A stretch of 64,000 nucleotides of DNA from Prorocentrum cordatum. Lineage: Eukaryota > Sar > Dinophyceae > Prorocentrales > Prorocentraceae. The position numbers were made by a program, and so were the translations under genes. Positions 43,815-55,215 of this stretch are shown here, in pieces (the first letter of the stretch is position 1; every line of letters begins with the position of its first letter). The notes beneath the pieces were generated by a model. It had not been told where the DNA came from. It did not search any database and worked only from the letters and a program-made list of their open reading frames with translations. Location: the NCBI GenBank assembly GCA_963575745.1, contig CAUYUJ010018738.1, positions 237,001 through 301,000 on the forward strand, written 5' to 3'.

Positions 43815-45301
43815 AGGGAGGGAGAGAGAGAGAGAGAGGTAGAGAACGAGATAGAGAGAGATGCGGAAACAAAAACCAACAACAGGAGGGAGGGAGAGGG
43901 AGGGATGGAGAGAGAGAGAGAGAGTGGACAGGATATTGATGGGGGACGGGGAGGAGGAAAGGGAGAGGGATAAGGAGAATGAGGGAAGGAGGGATAGGGA
44001 TGGAGGGAGGGACGGGAGAGAGAGTGTGTGAGAGAGAGGGGGAGCGAGACAACGAGAGAGATACAAACGATGCTATCTCTGATGGGGGGTCGAGCATGTT
44101 AAACAGTAGCGAGCGACCTAAGTTGGTGTTCAGCTACAGCGCTGAACACCAACTAAACACACAACAGCAACAACCATCATCGCAAAATCATCGCAAACTC
44201 ATTGCAAAATCATTGCACAATCATTGCAACACTCGCCCAACATGCAGCATGACAAACCGTGTGACATTGTGATGTCATCGTCCCGCCCTAAGCCCAAGGC
44301 TGCTCGCCCCCTCCGTGCAGCTGCAGCGCGCCCTGGTGATGATCGTGCAGCTGCAGTGCCCCCTGGTGATGATCGTGCAGCTGCAGCGCCCCGTGGTGAT
44401 GATCGCGCAGGGCCTCATGGTGATGATCGTGCGCCCCGTGGTGATGATCGTGCAGGGCCTCCTGGTGATGATCGCGCGCCCCCTGGTGATGATCGCGCAG
44501 CGCCTCCTGGTGATGATCGTGCAGAGCCTCCTGGTGATGATCGTGCGCCCCCTGGTGATGATAATGCAGCAGAGCCAGCGCCCCCTGGTGATGATCGTGA
44601 AGCAGCGCCCCCTGGTGATGATCATGACGCAGCGCCCCCTGGCGATGATCGCGTAGCAACTCGGGGAGAGATGTACACGTACGGCTGGGACGAGATCGCG
44701 AAGCAGGCGTGGCGCTCGCTCGACGGACAGTCGGCAGTGCAAGCATGAGTATGAGAAGGCGAGGATAAGGATGATGATGACGGGACGTGGGGATTGATGA
44801 GGGGGAGGGGGCTTGGCGAGAGATCGAGAATGAAGATACGCACGAGGAAGAGTATGAGGCGGGTGATGATGAGGTGGAAGAGGTGGATGATGGGGGACAG
44901 GAGGCGGATCAGGAGGGAAGGAGAAGACGTGGGCTGAGGAGCACGAGGATAATTTTTGTTCGCTCGGATTCACAGGAGGGTACAAGGAGTACGCCACGAC
45001 GTGGGTCACGAGCGCCTCGGGCTTGCCCGACGAGGAGGCGCTCGCCTGGTGGCCCGACGGTGACGCCATGCCCGTGGGAGGCTGGCGGAACAAGGACACG
45101 TCCGAGCTCAATGCCGAGCTCGAGGCGAAGGGCAATGCCGATGCCGCCAAGGCCAAATCCAAGGCCAAGGCAAAAGCCAAGGCCCTGCTCAAACGGCCCG
45201 CCGCGGCGGTGCCCGCGGCGGCGGAGGGGGGGCTGGCACCCCCGCCGCCCAAGAAGGGGAAGCCTAGCCCCTCGCTCAAGAGGCCGCGGGCCAGGAAATA
45301 A
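41994..45301 (+). CDS. gene P: multi-exon basic/acidic low-complexity protein
   Basis: Six exons join in phase to 512 aa: 41994-42054, 42286-42452, 42643-42797, 43235-43586, 44248-44725, 44976-45301. Exons 2-3 encode a compact region (MMLATAVLPMLQRAG, LYGEDGRNSPLQIDRFTEPV, IGFGFSDRDMSEWKRTMSKR). Exon 4 has ALKRPAA repeats and an acidic ENGESRG/DEDGESRG tract. Exon 5 is a tandem of PPGDDRA-like heptads, then MYTYGWDEIAKQAWRSL. Exon 6 continues YKEYATTWVTSASGLPDEEA and ends in lysine-rich KAKAKAKALLKRPAA. Four of five introns begin GA (GATGAA, GATGAA, GACAGA, GACAGT) and one GTACAT; all end in AG. Function unknown; basic KRPAA motifs, common in dinoflagellate proteins, suggest a nuclear or nucleic-acid-binding role, which is inference. 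Exon 1 is short and its start is the least certain part. Confidence 0.6.
42055..42285 (+). repeat. GTCGTTCGTCG repeat filling gene P intron 1
   Basis: Words of GTCGTTCGTCGGTCG and GTCGATCGTTCG from about 42070 to 42220. A related GTCGTCTGTCG tract follows the last exon of gene T at 62205-62330. Confidence 0.85.
42798..43234 (+). repeat. GA microsatellite in gene P intron 3
   Basis: GAGAGA tracts at about 42890-43070 and 43190-43230 within the intron. Similar GA tracts fill part of intron 4 (43720-44060), which also has a TA tract near 43705-43720. Confidence 0.9.
44121..44154 (+). other. perfect 14-bp hairpin in gene P intron 4
   Basis: AGTTGGTGTTCAGC pairs with GCTGAACACCAACT around the 6-nt loop TACAGC. 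It lies about 95 nt upstream of exon 5. It could be a structured intronic RNA, a remnant of an inverted-repeat element or a splicing-related structure. Confidence 0.85.
44160..44240 (+). repeat. CATTGCAAAATC short repeat
   Basis: ATCGCAAAATCATCGCAAAC, then CATTGCAAAATCATTGCACA: an 11-13-nt repeat just ahead of exon 5 of gene P. The same words occur at 62680-62730. Confidence 0.8.
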
Positions 45302-45530
45302 TTTGTCACCGCCCCAGGAGTTGCCCCTGAATAATACCACACTAACCACTAACATCACCAGGCGTGTTCCCGTGTAAGCCCCCCAATAAACTCGCGAGTG
45401 GAAGCCCCGTGCAAGCCCCCCAGTGTTCCCGTGTAAGCCCCCCCGTGGAAGCCAACGTGTATCAGACATTGGCCATCTAAATGCATCGAGACCCTGGATT
45501 GCTATCCGAACGATTGATCGTCAACCACGC
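45302..45530. other. 3' flank of gene P with short repeat
   Basis: GTGTTCCCGTGTAAGCCCCC recurs at about 45363 and 45422, with GTGGAAGCC and GTGCAAGCC variants. Function unknown. Confidence 0.5.
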
Positions 45531-45579
45531 AAGGGGGGGTGGGCACCGATCTTGCTTGCACTGGCCTAGCCCGATGAAG

Positions 45580-45671
45580 GTGGTCCGAGAGCGTCACGAC
45601 GACCGTGAAGAACGACTGCCTCAAGAAAGACGGCACGCGGAAGAGGACGCGTTGCCTTGTTTCTCAGACAG
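45580..45671 (+). CDS. possible exon
   Basis: Reads WSESVTTTVKNDCLKKDGTR then KRTRCLVSQT, closed by a GT donor (ACAG/GTGGTG). The acceptor is weak (GATGAAG). The phase does not join the next candidate exon, so an exon is missing or the model is wrong. Confidence 0.3.
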
Positions 45672-45989
45672 GTGGTGACAGCGAGACGGAAGCGTAGGAT
45701 GAGGACGTGGAGGAAAGGACGAGGATGACCACGTGGGTGAGGAGGACGATGGCGAGAGGGGAGCACACGATGAGGACGGGGGGGGCGATGCCCGTATCAA
45801 GCGAGACGACGAGGCGGACGAGCGCGAGGAGGACGGGACAGGGACTGGCGATGGCAAGGAGGTCGAGAACGGGCGGCTAATGAGGGATGACGATGGGAGG
45901 GCATGGAGATACAGACGCAGGGCGAAGATGGGGAGGTAGAGGGATGGCGATGCGGGGCGATGATGCCGGCGAGACTGCCCTTAAATCAG

Positions 45990-46080
45990 CAGCCGCAGGA
46001 TCGCTGTGATCAACGACCACGGCAAGCAGATCTGCCAACTGACAGTGGACGACACGGAGGGGCTGGGCACGTTCGCGGGA
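45990..46080 (+). CDS. possible exon
   Basis: After AAATCAG the frame reads SRRIAVINDHGKQICQLTVD then DTEGLGTFA, followed by a GA-type donor (GCGG/GATAGG). Good protein character in otherwise non-coding sequence. Confidence 0.35.
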
Positions 46081-46099
46081 TAGGGAGAGGCACGCACAC

Positions 46100-46590
46100 A
46101 TCTATACAAACATATATAGGTATGCCCATGAGGAAAGAAAGGGATGCGGAGAGGGACAGGGAGGGCGACATAGAGAGAAGGGGGACACATATGGAGATAC
46201 AGAGGGACGGATCTTTTGGGTACATGCATATGAGGAGATAGTGTGAGGTATAGAAGAGATACATATACATGTATATCTACATCTACTTATATTCAAATAT
46301 GGGGGGATAAGCATCGATAACACGACTCATAAAGGCGTGAAGGCAGGATTCAAGCGTATGCTTCTACCAATACATATAAACATATATGCATACACACGCA
46401 TATATGTAAACCTATTTATATGTATATGTAGGTGTACGCGCATCGGCGGAGAGTGAGAGAGGGTGACCACGAGAGGGCGATGTAGAGAGCGAGATAGAGA
46501 GAGGGAGAGAGAGCGAGAGGGATGACGAGCGGGTGAGCGAGAGAGAGAGAGAGAGAGAGAAAACGAGAACTATAGAGGGAGAGAGAGGGC

Positions 46591-46631
<41 letters not shown>

Positions 46632-46830
46632 CGGGAGACATGGCGGTCTGGATAGAGAGCGGGCCAGGCGTATGCAGGCGTGGCTTGACGACGCGCAGAG
46701 ATCGAGAGATAGAGATAGAGATAGAGAGTGTACGAGCGTTGGGAGAGCGACGCATGCTTGAAGTAATGAGCGCATGCTCTGTCACGGCTCTAGCATTGCT
46801 TCGCTGACAGGAGGGCGCATCGTCCATATC
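46100..46830. repeat. GA microsatellites and TA/CATA tracts
   Basis: ACATATATAGG-like tracts at 46100-46440, then GAGAGA repeats at 46480-46740. Probably intronic or intergenic; no gene. Confidence 0.85.
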
Positions 46831-46992
46831 ATGTGTTCAATGCTTCTACTCTGAGTTGGCAGTGCACGTTCGCTTACCCTTGCTGTGTTCTAGCTTCGCC
46901 AGAGCGGTGGCTAATGCTGCCACGTGTGGTATATATGTATATATATGTATTTGGATGTGCAGGTGTGTGTATAAAATAAAAAACGGGCATGG

Positions 46993-47085
46993 CAGATCGA
47001 CGAGCCCAACGCCCTGGGGATCATGGAGGAGATCGCGCAGGCCTACGTCGCTGGGGAGGTGTCGAAGGACTGGCGCCGCAGCTTG
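46993..47085 (+). CDS. possible exon
   Basis: After GGCATGGCAG the frame reads IDEPNALGIMEEIAQAYVAG then EVSKDWRRSLQ, with a GA-type donor (TTGCAG/GAGGAA). It is followed by a GAT microsatellite, as after exons of genes P and R. It may be the 5' part of gene R or an intervening gene. Confidence 0.4.
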
Positions 47086-47104
47086 CAGGAGGAATAGGAA
47101 GAAC

Positions 47105-47213
47105 AGGATGGTGATGATGCTAATGCTGATGTTGATGATGATGATGCTGCTGATGGTGATGCTGATGCTGATGATGTTGATGATGATGATGCTGATGCTG
47201 ATGCTGATGATGC

Positions 47214-47257
<44 letters not shown>

Positions 47258-47275
47258 GCACTGATGATGAGGATT
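47105..47275. repeat. GAT/GCTGAT microsatellite
   Basis: GATGATGCTGAT-type repeat directly after the candidate exon at 46993-47085. Confidence 0.95.
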
Positions 47276-47892
47276 AGGAGGAGGGGAAGGTGGAGGAGGA
47301 TACGAGAAGCAGGACGTGGGTGCAACATGCATGGGGGAGGAAGGGTCGAGGAGGGCGGCGCGCAGGAGGAGGCGGAGGGGGAAGATGATGAGGAGGTGGA
47401 TGAGGTTGAGGATGAATTGTACTGGGGTAAGAAATATGTGAGACAAAAACACATGCAAGCGGAAACAACCGCGGGTGATGGGCCGTGTTGAACATGGAGA
47501 ATCCTGCGAAAAAAACGAAGGGAGGCGGAAAAACGGATGGAGACTCGACCTCAGGGTACAGAGTGGCCAGACCATGGGAGTAGGAGGCGTGAGGAGAGAG
47601 GAGAAATACGTTTCCCATCTTCGTCCAATCACCTCCTGTCCTATTCCTCCTGTCACCTCCTGTCCTCTTCCATCCACCGCAAGCACATAACAACAGCATG
47701 GCACGCAAATCACTACGCGCCATCGCAGCATCATCACACCATCATCGCATCGACAAATCACCTGCAACAACAGCATGCGCCAGTCATCCGCTACAACATG
47801 TTGTTTGCAGCACGAGTTTTGCCTCGAGCGATCTTCTCAGGTGAAGGCATCGGTCAGGAGCGTCCCACCTGTCTCGGGACTCGAGGGCGGTC

Positions 47893-48526
47893 ATGGCGCA
47901 GCCTGGGCAACCCGCGGAGCCTGGTCGCGTGATCAGTCGTGCCCAGCCCCTCCTCCCGAACGAGACCGAGCCCGAGGAGTACCATCGCTTTGGAGGTATC
48001 TGCGGGGTCAACTGGTCGTTTCCCGAGGGCAGCGGTAGCCTCTTGCGATCTCGATTTCTGGTTACGATTCCGATGACCGATTCCGACTTCCAGATTTCCG
48101 ATGTCCGTATTCTAGCAGGCACTGGGCGCCGCCTGCACGAGCCGCAGCAGCACTTCCAGGGCTCCGCCTTCAGGATCGGCACCACGGGGAGTTCGCAGGT
48201 GAACGATGACGATGATGATGAGGATGATGATGGTGATGATGATGATGATGATGGTGATGGTGGTGATGATGATGATGATGGCGACGATGCTGAAACTGAT
48301 GATGAGCATGATGATGATGGTGATGGTGCTGATGATGCTGATGATTATGATGCTGCTGATGATGATGATGCTGATGACGATGATGTTTATCGTGGTGATG
48401 CTGTCGCTGATGATGTTGATGGTGCTGTTGATGTTGATATTGTTGTTGGGGATGGTGATGTTGATGATGTTGGTGCTGACGATGAAGATGAGGATGAAGA
48501 TGAAGATGACGATGCTGATAATGATA

Positions 48527-48559
<33 letters not shown>

Positions 48560-50799
48560 CTGATGATGATGCTGATGATGATGATGATGATGGTGGCCGT
48601 GGTGGTGATGAAGGCGATGCTGATGGGAGGAGGAGGAGAAGGATGATGAGACGAGACGGAATAGGAGGGGGGTAGGAATGAGAAGAGAAAATACATGTGT
48701 AGGAGGCAAGTCGGAACACGGAATCGCACCCCAGGTGGCTGGCGCAGCCCCAGTCGTGGAGATCGAGAGCGACAGCGATGAGAAGCAGCCTGAGACGGTG
48801 TGTGAGCCCGACGCCGCGGGCGCCACGATGTGGGATACGCATGCGGGCTTTGAGACGCAGGTCTGCGCTGAGGCGCCGACGATGGCGTTGTCCGCGGCTG
48901 CGTCGGCGCCATTGGCGACTGCGGGCGGCGCCATGGACGGCCCCGTGGACGGCAACGCCAGTTCGCAGCCGCGCGAGTCCCAGCCTCGACAGACAGGGCA
49001 TTGGACCGATGCATCTGACTCGTTGGTGCACGCGGCTGATGCGGGGGCGGGTGGGGAGATGCCGATGGACGTGGACTCAGAGGGGCCCGTGCAGGCGGAG
49101 GTCGGAAGCAACGAGCCTGTTGGCGGCGCGGAGGTGCAGGTCGACCGCGCACAGCCTCGGGACGAGCTCGACAGCGCCCCAGCACCGCCAGCAGCTGCGA
49201 CACCCCCTGCCGCAAGCGCAGCAGCAGCAGCAGCCCCAGCAGCAGCCCCAGCAGCAGCCCCAGCAGCCCCAGCAGCAGCCCCAGCAGCAGCAGCAGCAGC
49301 CAAGCAGGTTCACACCCGTCGGATTGGCATTCGGGTTCGCGGCAGCCCGACGAGACGCCCCAGGACACTCCACCAGCGGGGGCCCCTGCGGGGTTGCATG
49401 TCCCAAGGGCTCCGCAGACTCCACTGCGGCACTTCGGGTCTGGAGCGTCTTCGAGTGGCCTGCCGTTCACGCCTTCGCCAGTATCCAGGCCGACCCAGCC
49501 CTCCGTCGGCGATCAGGCCGCAGCGCTGAACCTCGGCATGTCCTTCGACTGCATTGGCCGTGCTGCTCAGGACACTTGGGGCGGTGAACGCTCAGACGCT
49601 GGCGATCGATTCGATAATGATGCGGTGCCCGCGAACGCCTTGATGCGTGTAAGAGTGCGCTGGGAAACCTGCGTACCCTTCTCATGTGTCGTGGTCAGAT
49701 TCGCAGACCCCGTCATCGTGATCGGCGTTGTCATCGCCGCGTCTTGGGCGTGGATTGCCCCAGAGGAGGGGGCAGCAGCGCAGGTGAACGCAGCCGAGGC
49801 CGAGGTGCGCAGGGTCATCGGAGAGGTCATGGGTCATGAGTTGCCCACGGCTCCAGCAAGCTCTGACGGCTCGGGAGAGACCCAGGACACGTACGGGGGG
49901 CTGGAGCAGACCACCTACTTCGCGCTGCAGGCGTGCGTCAAGCAGGATGAGGCGTTCGACCTCAGGGGCATGCTCGGCCAGCAGTTCAATCGCTGGAAGA
50001 AGGTGGGGGGCACCTAAATAATCGACATCATCTCCACCATCAACATCATACTTGTGACCGTCATCGCCATCACCAACGTAGCCACGGAGGGAGGGAGGGA
50101 GGGAAGGCAGGAGGGGCGGGGGAGGGATGGGAAGGAGGGAGAGACGAGGCTGGAGGGAAGGAGGGAGGAGGGATATAAGGAATGTGTTTCTTTGTGTTCT
50201 CCCGTCTCTGGCCCTGATAAGTGCCGACTGAAACCGCCAAACAACATCCACGTCGCACTTCCCCCCCCAATCCCGCGCAGGCGAACAAGGCGGAGGGGGA
50301 CAAGTACACCAACCTCCCGACGCGGCAGTCGAAGGCGGAGTTCAGGCTCAAGTGGGCGCAGGACAGGTTCGAGGCAGCCGAGCAGTCAAGGAAGAGGTCC
50401 ACGCAGTACAGCGAGGAGAACACTGTGGAGGGTCGGTTCCTGTCGTTCGACCGCATCGTGACAGAGGAGGGCGGCGCGCAGAACCCAGCCAACATCATGG
50501 CCGTGGGGGGCTGTCGGAGGAAAATGGAGAAGGACGGTGAGGCGGGGGGGGGAGGAGGCAGATCGGGAGGAGGAGGATGAGGAGAAGGCCGGAACGATGA
50601 GGGCGAGGAAGGTGACGAGGAGGGGTGCCAGACGGCCAGCGAGAGGAAACTGAAGAGGGAGGAAGAGGAGGAGTACGAATATGATGATGCAGATGATGAT
50701 GCTGCTACTGATGATGATGCGGATGCTGATTAAGCTGATGATGAAACATTGATGATGCAGATGCTGAATAAGATGATAAGGATGCTGATAATGCTGATG

Positions 50800-50831
<32 letters not shown>

Positions 50832-52086
50832 GACGATGATGGCAATGATGATGATGATGATGAGGATGCTGATGATGCTGCTGCTGGTGATGATGATGAT
50901 GATGATGATGATGAGGAGGAGGAGGAGGAGGACGAGGATGAGCGGGGGAAGCCGCAGGCAGCAATGATCTACTGCGCCAGGGCCCATCGCATGCCAGGCT
51001 TCGTCCGCAAGTGCGAGATGACCGACCGCATCAAGTGGAAATACATCGAGTTCTCCGAGAGGCAGAGCAATCGTCAGCTGTGGTCGATCGACCGCGTGGA
51101 GCACCAGTCCAAGGCCCCGACCGCTGCCGCAGTGATGCCCCCTCCGCCGCCTCCCAGGGCGACGCGCAGGCTCGAGGGCGCGGACGCCGAGCCCGAGGCC
51201 CCCCCTAAGGCGAAGGCCAAGACCAGCGCGGCTGTCGCGCCGAGCGCTCCGCCAGGCCCGCCACCGCCCAAGGCTGTCGTGGCCGAGCCTGCCTTGCCTC
51301 CGCAGCAGAAGGCGAGCGCGGCAGCCGCAGCAGCAGCAGCCGCAGCAGCAGCAGCAGCCGCAGCAGGTGCTACGACAACGAAGGCATCGACGGCAGCAGC
51401 TCCCGCTGTCGAGTCCGAGGTTGCCCCGACGGCGCCTGTCGCCCCGACGGCACCTGGCGTCGCGAAGGCGCCTGGCGTCGCGAAGGCGCCTGCCGTCGCG
51501 AAGGTGCCTGGTGCGAAGGCGCCTGGCGGGAAGGCGACTGGCGCGCCTGCGAAGGCGGTCACGCCCGAGCAGGCCTTCAAGAAGACGTGTACCAAGTTCA
51601 CGACGATATGCTTCAGCGCGGAGGCGTTGATTAAGACGATCGAGGACGACGGCGCTTGGGCATGGGCTAGGACTAAAGACGTGCTGGGCAAGCTCAAGGA
51701 GGCGCTGTCCGATGTCAAGGGCAACGTACCAGACCTGGTCATGCGCCACGTGGGCCAGGGTTTCAAGAGCGTGTCCACCATGTACGCGGCCGAGGAGTTG
51801 AACATGAGGCTGTGCGAGGCCACCAAGGCGTTCGAGCCTCTCTTGGACAAGCTGACGTCCAAGCTCACTAAAGCCACGAAGATGCACGAGCAGAACCTCA
51901 TTGCCAACGACATTGAGTAGGTGTGTCACTGAGCTGCCAGAAGTATAGGCTGACATTCTGGACGGGAATGCAGATGAATGGAGTGGTGATGAGGAGGACG
52001 ATGATGCTACAGCTGAGGAGGATGCATATGACGGCGAGGAGGATGCTGAGGATGACGATGGTGATGGTGAGCTTCAGGCGGCTTAG
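47893..52086 (+). CDS. gene R: large Ala/Pro/Lys-rich multi-domain protein
   Basis: Exons 47893-48198, 48735-49307, 49346-50002, 50281-50536, 50962-51914 and 51949-52086 join in phase to about 960 aa. Exon 2 has acidic and Ala-rich stretches. Exon 3 includes a hydrophobic run (PVIVIGVVIAASWAWIA). Exon 4 is a charged block (YTNLPTRQSKAEFRLKWAQD, ENTVEGRFLSFDRIVTEEGG). Exon 5 begins MIYCARAHRMPGFVRKCEMT, passes an Ala-Pro-Lys linker resembling histone-H1-like tails, and ends in a helical region (GAWAWARTKDVLGKLKEALS). Donors are GTGAAC, GTTCAC, GTGGGG, GTGAGG and GAGTAG. Two proposed introns are only 38 and 34 nt. If the last is wrong, the protein stops at the TAG at 51918-51920. The layout resembles uncharacterised dinoflagellate proteins I recall; function unknown, chromatin association possible. 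Confidence 0.6.
48199..48734 (+). repeat. GAT microsatellite in gene R intron 1
   Basis: GATGATGATG with GCTGAT and GGTGAT variants from 48205 to 48620. The intron begins GTGAACGATGACG and ends at GCACCCCAG. Confidence 0.9.
50537..50961 (+). repeat. GAT microsatellite in gene R intron 4
   Basis: GATGATGATG and GCTGATAATG repeats from about 50680 to 50930, inside an intron bounded by GTGAGG and GCAGGCAG. Confidence 0.9.
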
Positions 52087-53454
52087 CATTTTCTTATCGT
52101 TCCTCGCACACCTTCCTCACCCATCCCGTCCGCTCATATTCTCCACTCAACTCGTCCTCCACAGATCTTGCATCCTCATCTCATCTCTTCTCCACTCAGC
52201 TGCTCCCAGCTCGTCGGCCTTATTCCTCATAGACCTCCTCTGCGCTAAGCTCAGCGTGCCCCCGTGCGTCTCATGGTGCTGTGTAAGCAGGGGCGGCAGC
52301 TCCTAGGCCGCACGCTACAGCGATATGTATATAGCATACCGAATGAGCGTCGCGCGCCATTATCGGCGTGCCGTGTGAGACTTCCCTGGCCGAGCCGCCA
52401 ACTCCAATCGTCCCCGCTGTTTCGCCGTGTTCGCGCCCCCGCCGCTGCTCCCTCTGCCCCCGCTCTCGTGACCCTGACTCGCTGCGGTGTGCGCAACCTT
52501 CGCTATCACGGCCAATCGTGGCGATGGTTCGGGGAGCAGCGACTTGCCGCTGTGTAGCTAGCTCGACCAACGCCCCACCTCTCCCCAGCCCCAAACTGCG
52601 AGGACGAGAAAACCTTAATGGGTCTGATGACGGGGGCACGGCTGCATTATCCGATGGTGTGGGGGGGGGGGGGCGGCACATCTAGAAACGTTTATCCGCG
52701 ATGGCCACGTGCGTAGGATGTGGAATTCAAACGCACTGCGCACGCCCCGCCGTCGCCGCTCGAATTTGGTCGCCTCCCAGCGAGGCTGGGCAGAGCTTTA
52801 CTGGTGCGAGGCTATGTGGCATTGCCCTGATGGACGTGTGAGGGAAGAGATCGGGAGTGAGGAGGAGGGTGAGGGTGGGAGGACGAAGAGGAGGAAGCTT
52901 GTGCGTGCATGCTGCTTGGGCACCAACGCCCGTTTGGTAAGGTAAAAATGCACTGCTACCGATTGGATGCCCCTCGCTCAACCCGCAGAAGATTGCCGCG
53001 GGATGCCAACGCAGCCTGGGTCCCAAACTGGACATCAACACTGATGGCGAAGCCTCACGTACACTTATCATAAGAACAATTGGACCGTTCAGCGCGTTCA
53101 AACTGAAACACAGGCTGCCCTTGCATCCCATGGCAACCGTTTGCATGCCACCCCTGGCGCTCGCTTTTTTTCCTAGCCTACCTGTGGTGGTGGGTCCTCG
53201 TTTTGAAGAGACGGTTCCCGCGTTCCTCTCCTCTCCTCCCCTCTCCTCTCATCCCCTCTCGTCCTCCTCCCCCTCCCCCCTCCTTCCCCGCGTCGCCCAT
53301 GCCCTCCGCGTGTCTTTGTTGCCAACCATCCTGTGCACACCTGGTGGTGTGCCCCTCGTCTTGGAAGGACAAGGCTCCGCGTCCCTCGCCTCCTTCTCCT
53401 CCGCCTCATCCTCCTCCTCCTCCCCCCGCTGCCCCCTCAAGCCCCCTGCCCTTC
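52087..53454. other. no supportable gene
   Basis: Mixed sequence downstream of gene R with a TCC tract near 53225-53285. Overlapping frames on both strands (for example around 52370-52680) are unsupported. Confidence 0.4.
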
Positions 53455-53531
<77 letters not shown>

Positions 53532-53782
53532 GTCATCATCATCAGCAGCAGCAGCATCATCAGCATCATCATCATCAGCAGCGGCATCATCATCAGCAAC
53601 ATCATCATCATCATCAGCAGCATCATCATCATCATCATTACCATCATCAGCATCATCATCTTCAGCAGCATCATCATCAGCATCAGCATAAGCATCAGCA
53701 TCACCATCAGCATCAGCATCAGCAGCATCATCATCAGCATCATCACCATCATCATCATCAGCATCATCATCATCATCATCAG

Positions 53783-53813
<31 letters not shown>

Positions 53814-53820
53814 GTCACCA
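53455..53820. repeat. ATC microsatellite
   Basis: CATCATCATC with CAG and ACC interruptions, abutting the minisatellite array that follows. Confidence 0.95.
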
Positions 53821-54637
53821 CTCGTTTCGGCACACCGCTCGCACGCTTCGTGGCCCCATAGGGAGCTCCACGCGACCATGTTGGTGCATTCCTCACACGC
53901 GTCGTGTCCCCATAGTGAGCTCCACCGAACGCCCCCGTGGTAATGTTCGCATGCGCTTCCCCGCCCATGTCGGCACACCCCTCGCACGTGTCGTGGCCAC
54001 ATAGGGAGCGCCACCGAAGTCACCCGCCCATGTCGGCACACCCCTCGCGCGTTTAGCGGCCCCATGGGGAGCTCCACCGAAGGCCCCAATGGCAAGGTTC
54101 GTACTTGGTTCCCCGCCCATTTCGGCACACCCCTCACACGTGCCATGGCCCCATAGGGGGCTCCACCGACGGCCCCAGTGGCAGGGCTCGCATGCGGTTC
54201 CCCGCCCATGTCGGCACACCCCTCACACGGTTCGTGGCCCCATATGGAGCTCCACCGAAGGCCCAAACGGCAGGGTTCGCATGCTGATCCCCGCCCGTTT
54301 CGGCACACCCCTCACACGCTTCGTGGTCCCATGGGGAGCCCCACCAACGGCCCCAGTGGCAAGGTTCGCATGCGGTTCCTCGCCCATGTCGGCACACCCC
54401 ACACACGTGTAGTGGCCCCATAGGGAGGGGGGCTACATCGAGGCCCCAGTGGCAAGGTCCGCATGCGGTTCCCCGCCAGTTTCGGCACACCCCTTACACG
54501 TTCCGTGGCCCCATAGGGAGCTCCATCGAAGGCCCCAGCGGCAGGGTCCGCATGTGTTCCCCGCCCATTTCGGCACACACACACACACACGCACACACAC
54601 GCACACACACACACACTCACACACACACACACACACA

Positions 54638-54672
<35 letters not shown>

Positions 54673-55215
54673 CGTGCTGTGGCCCCATCGGGGGCTCCAC
54701 CGAAGGCCCTAGTGCCAAGGTTCGCATGCGGTTCCCCGCCAGTTTCGGCACACCCCTCGCACGCGTCGTGGTCCCATATAGGGAGCTCCACCGAAGGCCC
54801 CAGTGGCAGGGTCCGCATGCTGTTCCCCGCCCATGTCGGCACATCCTTCACACGCTTCGTGGCTCCATAGTGAGCTCCACCGAACGCCCCAGTGACAGGG
54901 TTCGCATGCGTTTCCCCGCCCATTTCGGCACACCCCTCACACGCTTCGTGGCCCACAGGGAGTTCCACCGAAGGCCCCAATGGCAGGGTTCGTATGCTGT
55001 TCCCCGCCCATGTCGGCACACTCCTCGCACGCGTCGTGTCCCCTATAAGGAGCCCCACAGAAAGCCCCAGTGGCAGGGTTCGCACGCGGTTCCCCGCCCA
55101 TTTCAGCACACCACTCACACGCTTCGTGGCTCCATAGGGAGCTACACCGAAGGCCCCAATGGCAAGGTCCCCCCACTCATTTCGGCACCCCACGCACGTT
55201 CCGTGGCACCATGGG
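53821..55215. repeat. ~88-bp minisatellite array 2
   Basis: About 15 diverged copies of the same unit as 1-718: TTTCGGCACACCCCTCACAC, GTGGCCCCATAGGGAGCTCC, ACCGAAGGCCCCAGTGGC, CGCATGCGGTTCCCCGCCC. Frame-shifting length changes exclude a conserved protein. A CA microsatellite has expanded inside one copy. Confidence 0.95.
54569..54670. repeat. CA microsatellite inside minisatellite
   Basis: ACACAC with ACGC and ACTC interruptions, apparently expanded from the CGGCACACCCC word of the unit. Confidence 0.95.

Noticed and set aside
48199-48675. Polyaspartate tail continuing the first exon of gene R
   Set aside because: It is a GAT microsatellite; a GT donor at 48199 and an AG acceptor at 48734 join two ordinary coding segments in phase.
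51918-51920. TAG read as glutamine (alternative genetic code)
   Set aside because: A TGA follows a few codons later here, and the TAG codons in the LINE remnant are explained by CAG-to-TAG decay in a pseudogene.
53821-55215. Cys/Trp-rich minus-strand frames across the minisatellite, resembling a secreted repeat protein
   Set aside because: Unit length varies by 1-2 nt so frames shift often; the composition simply reflects the repeat.
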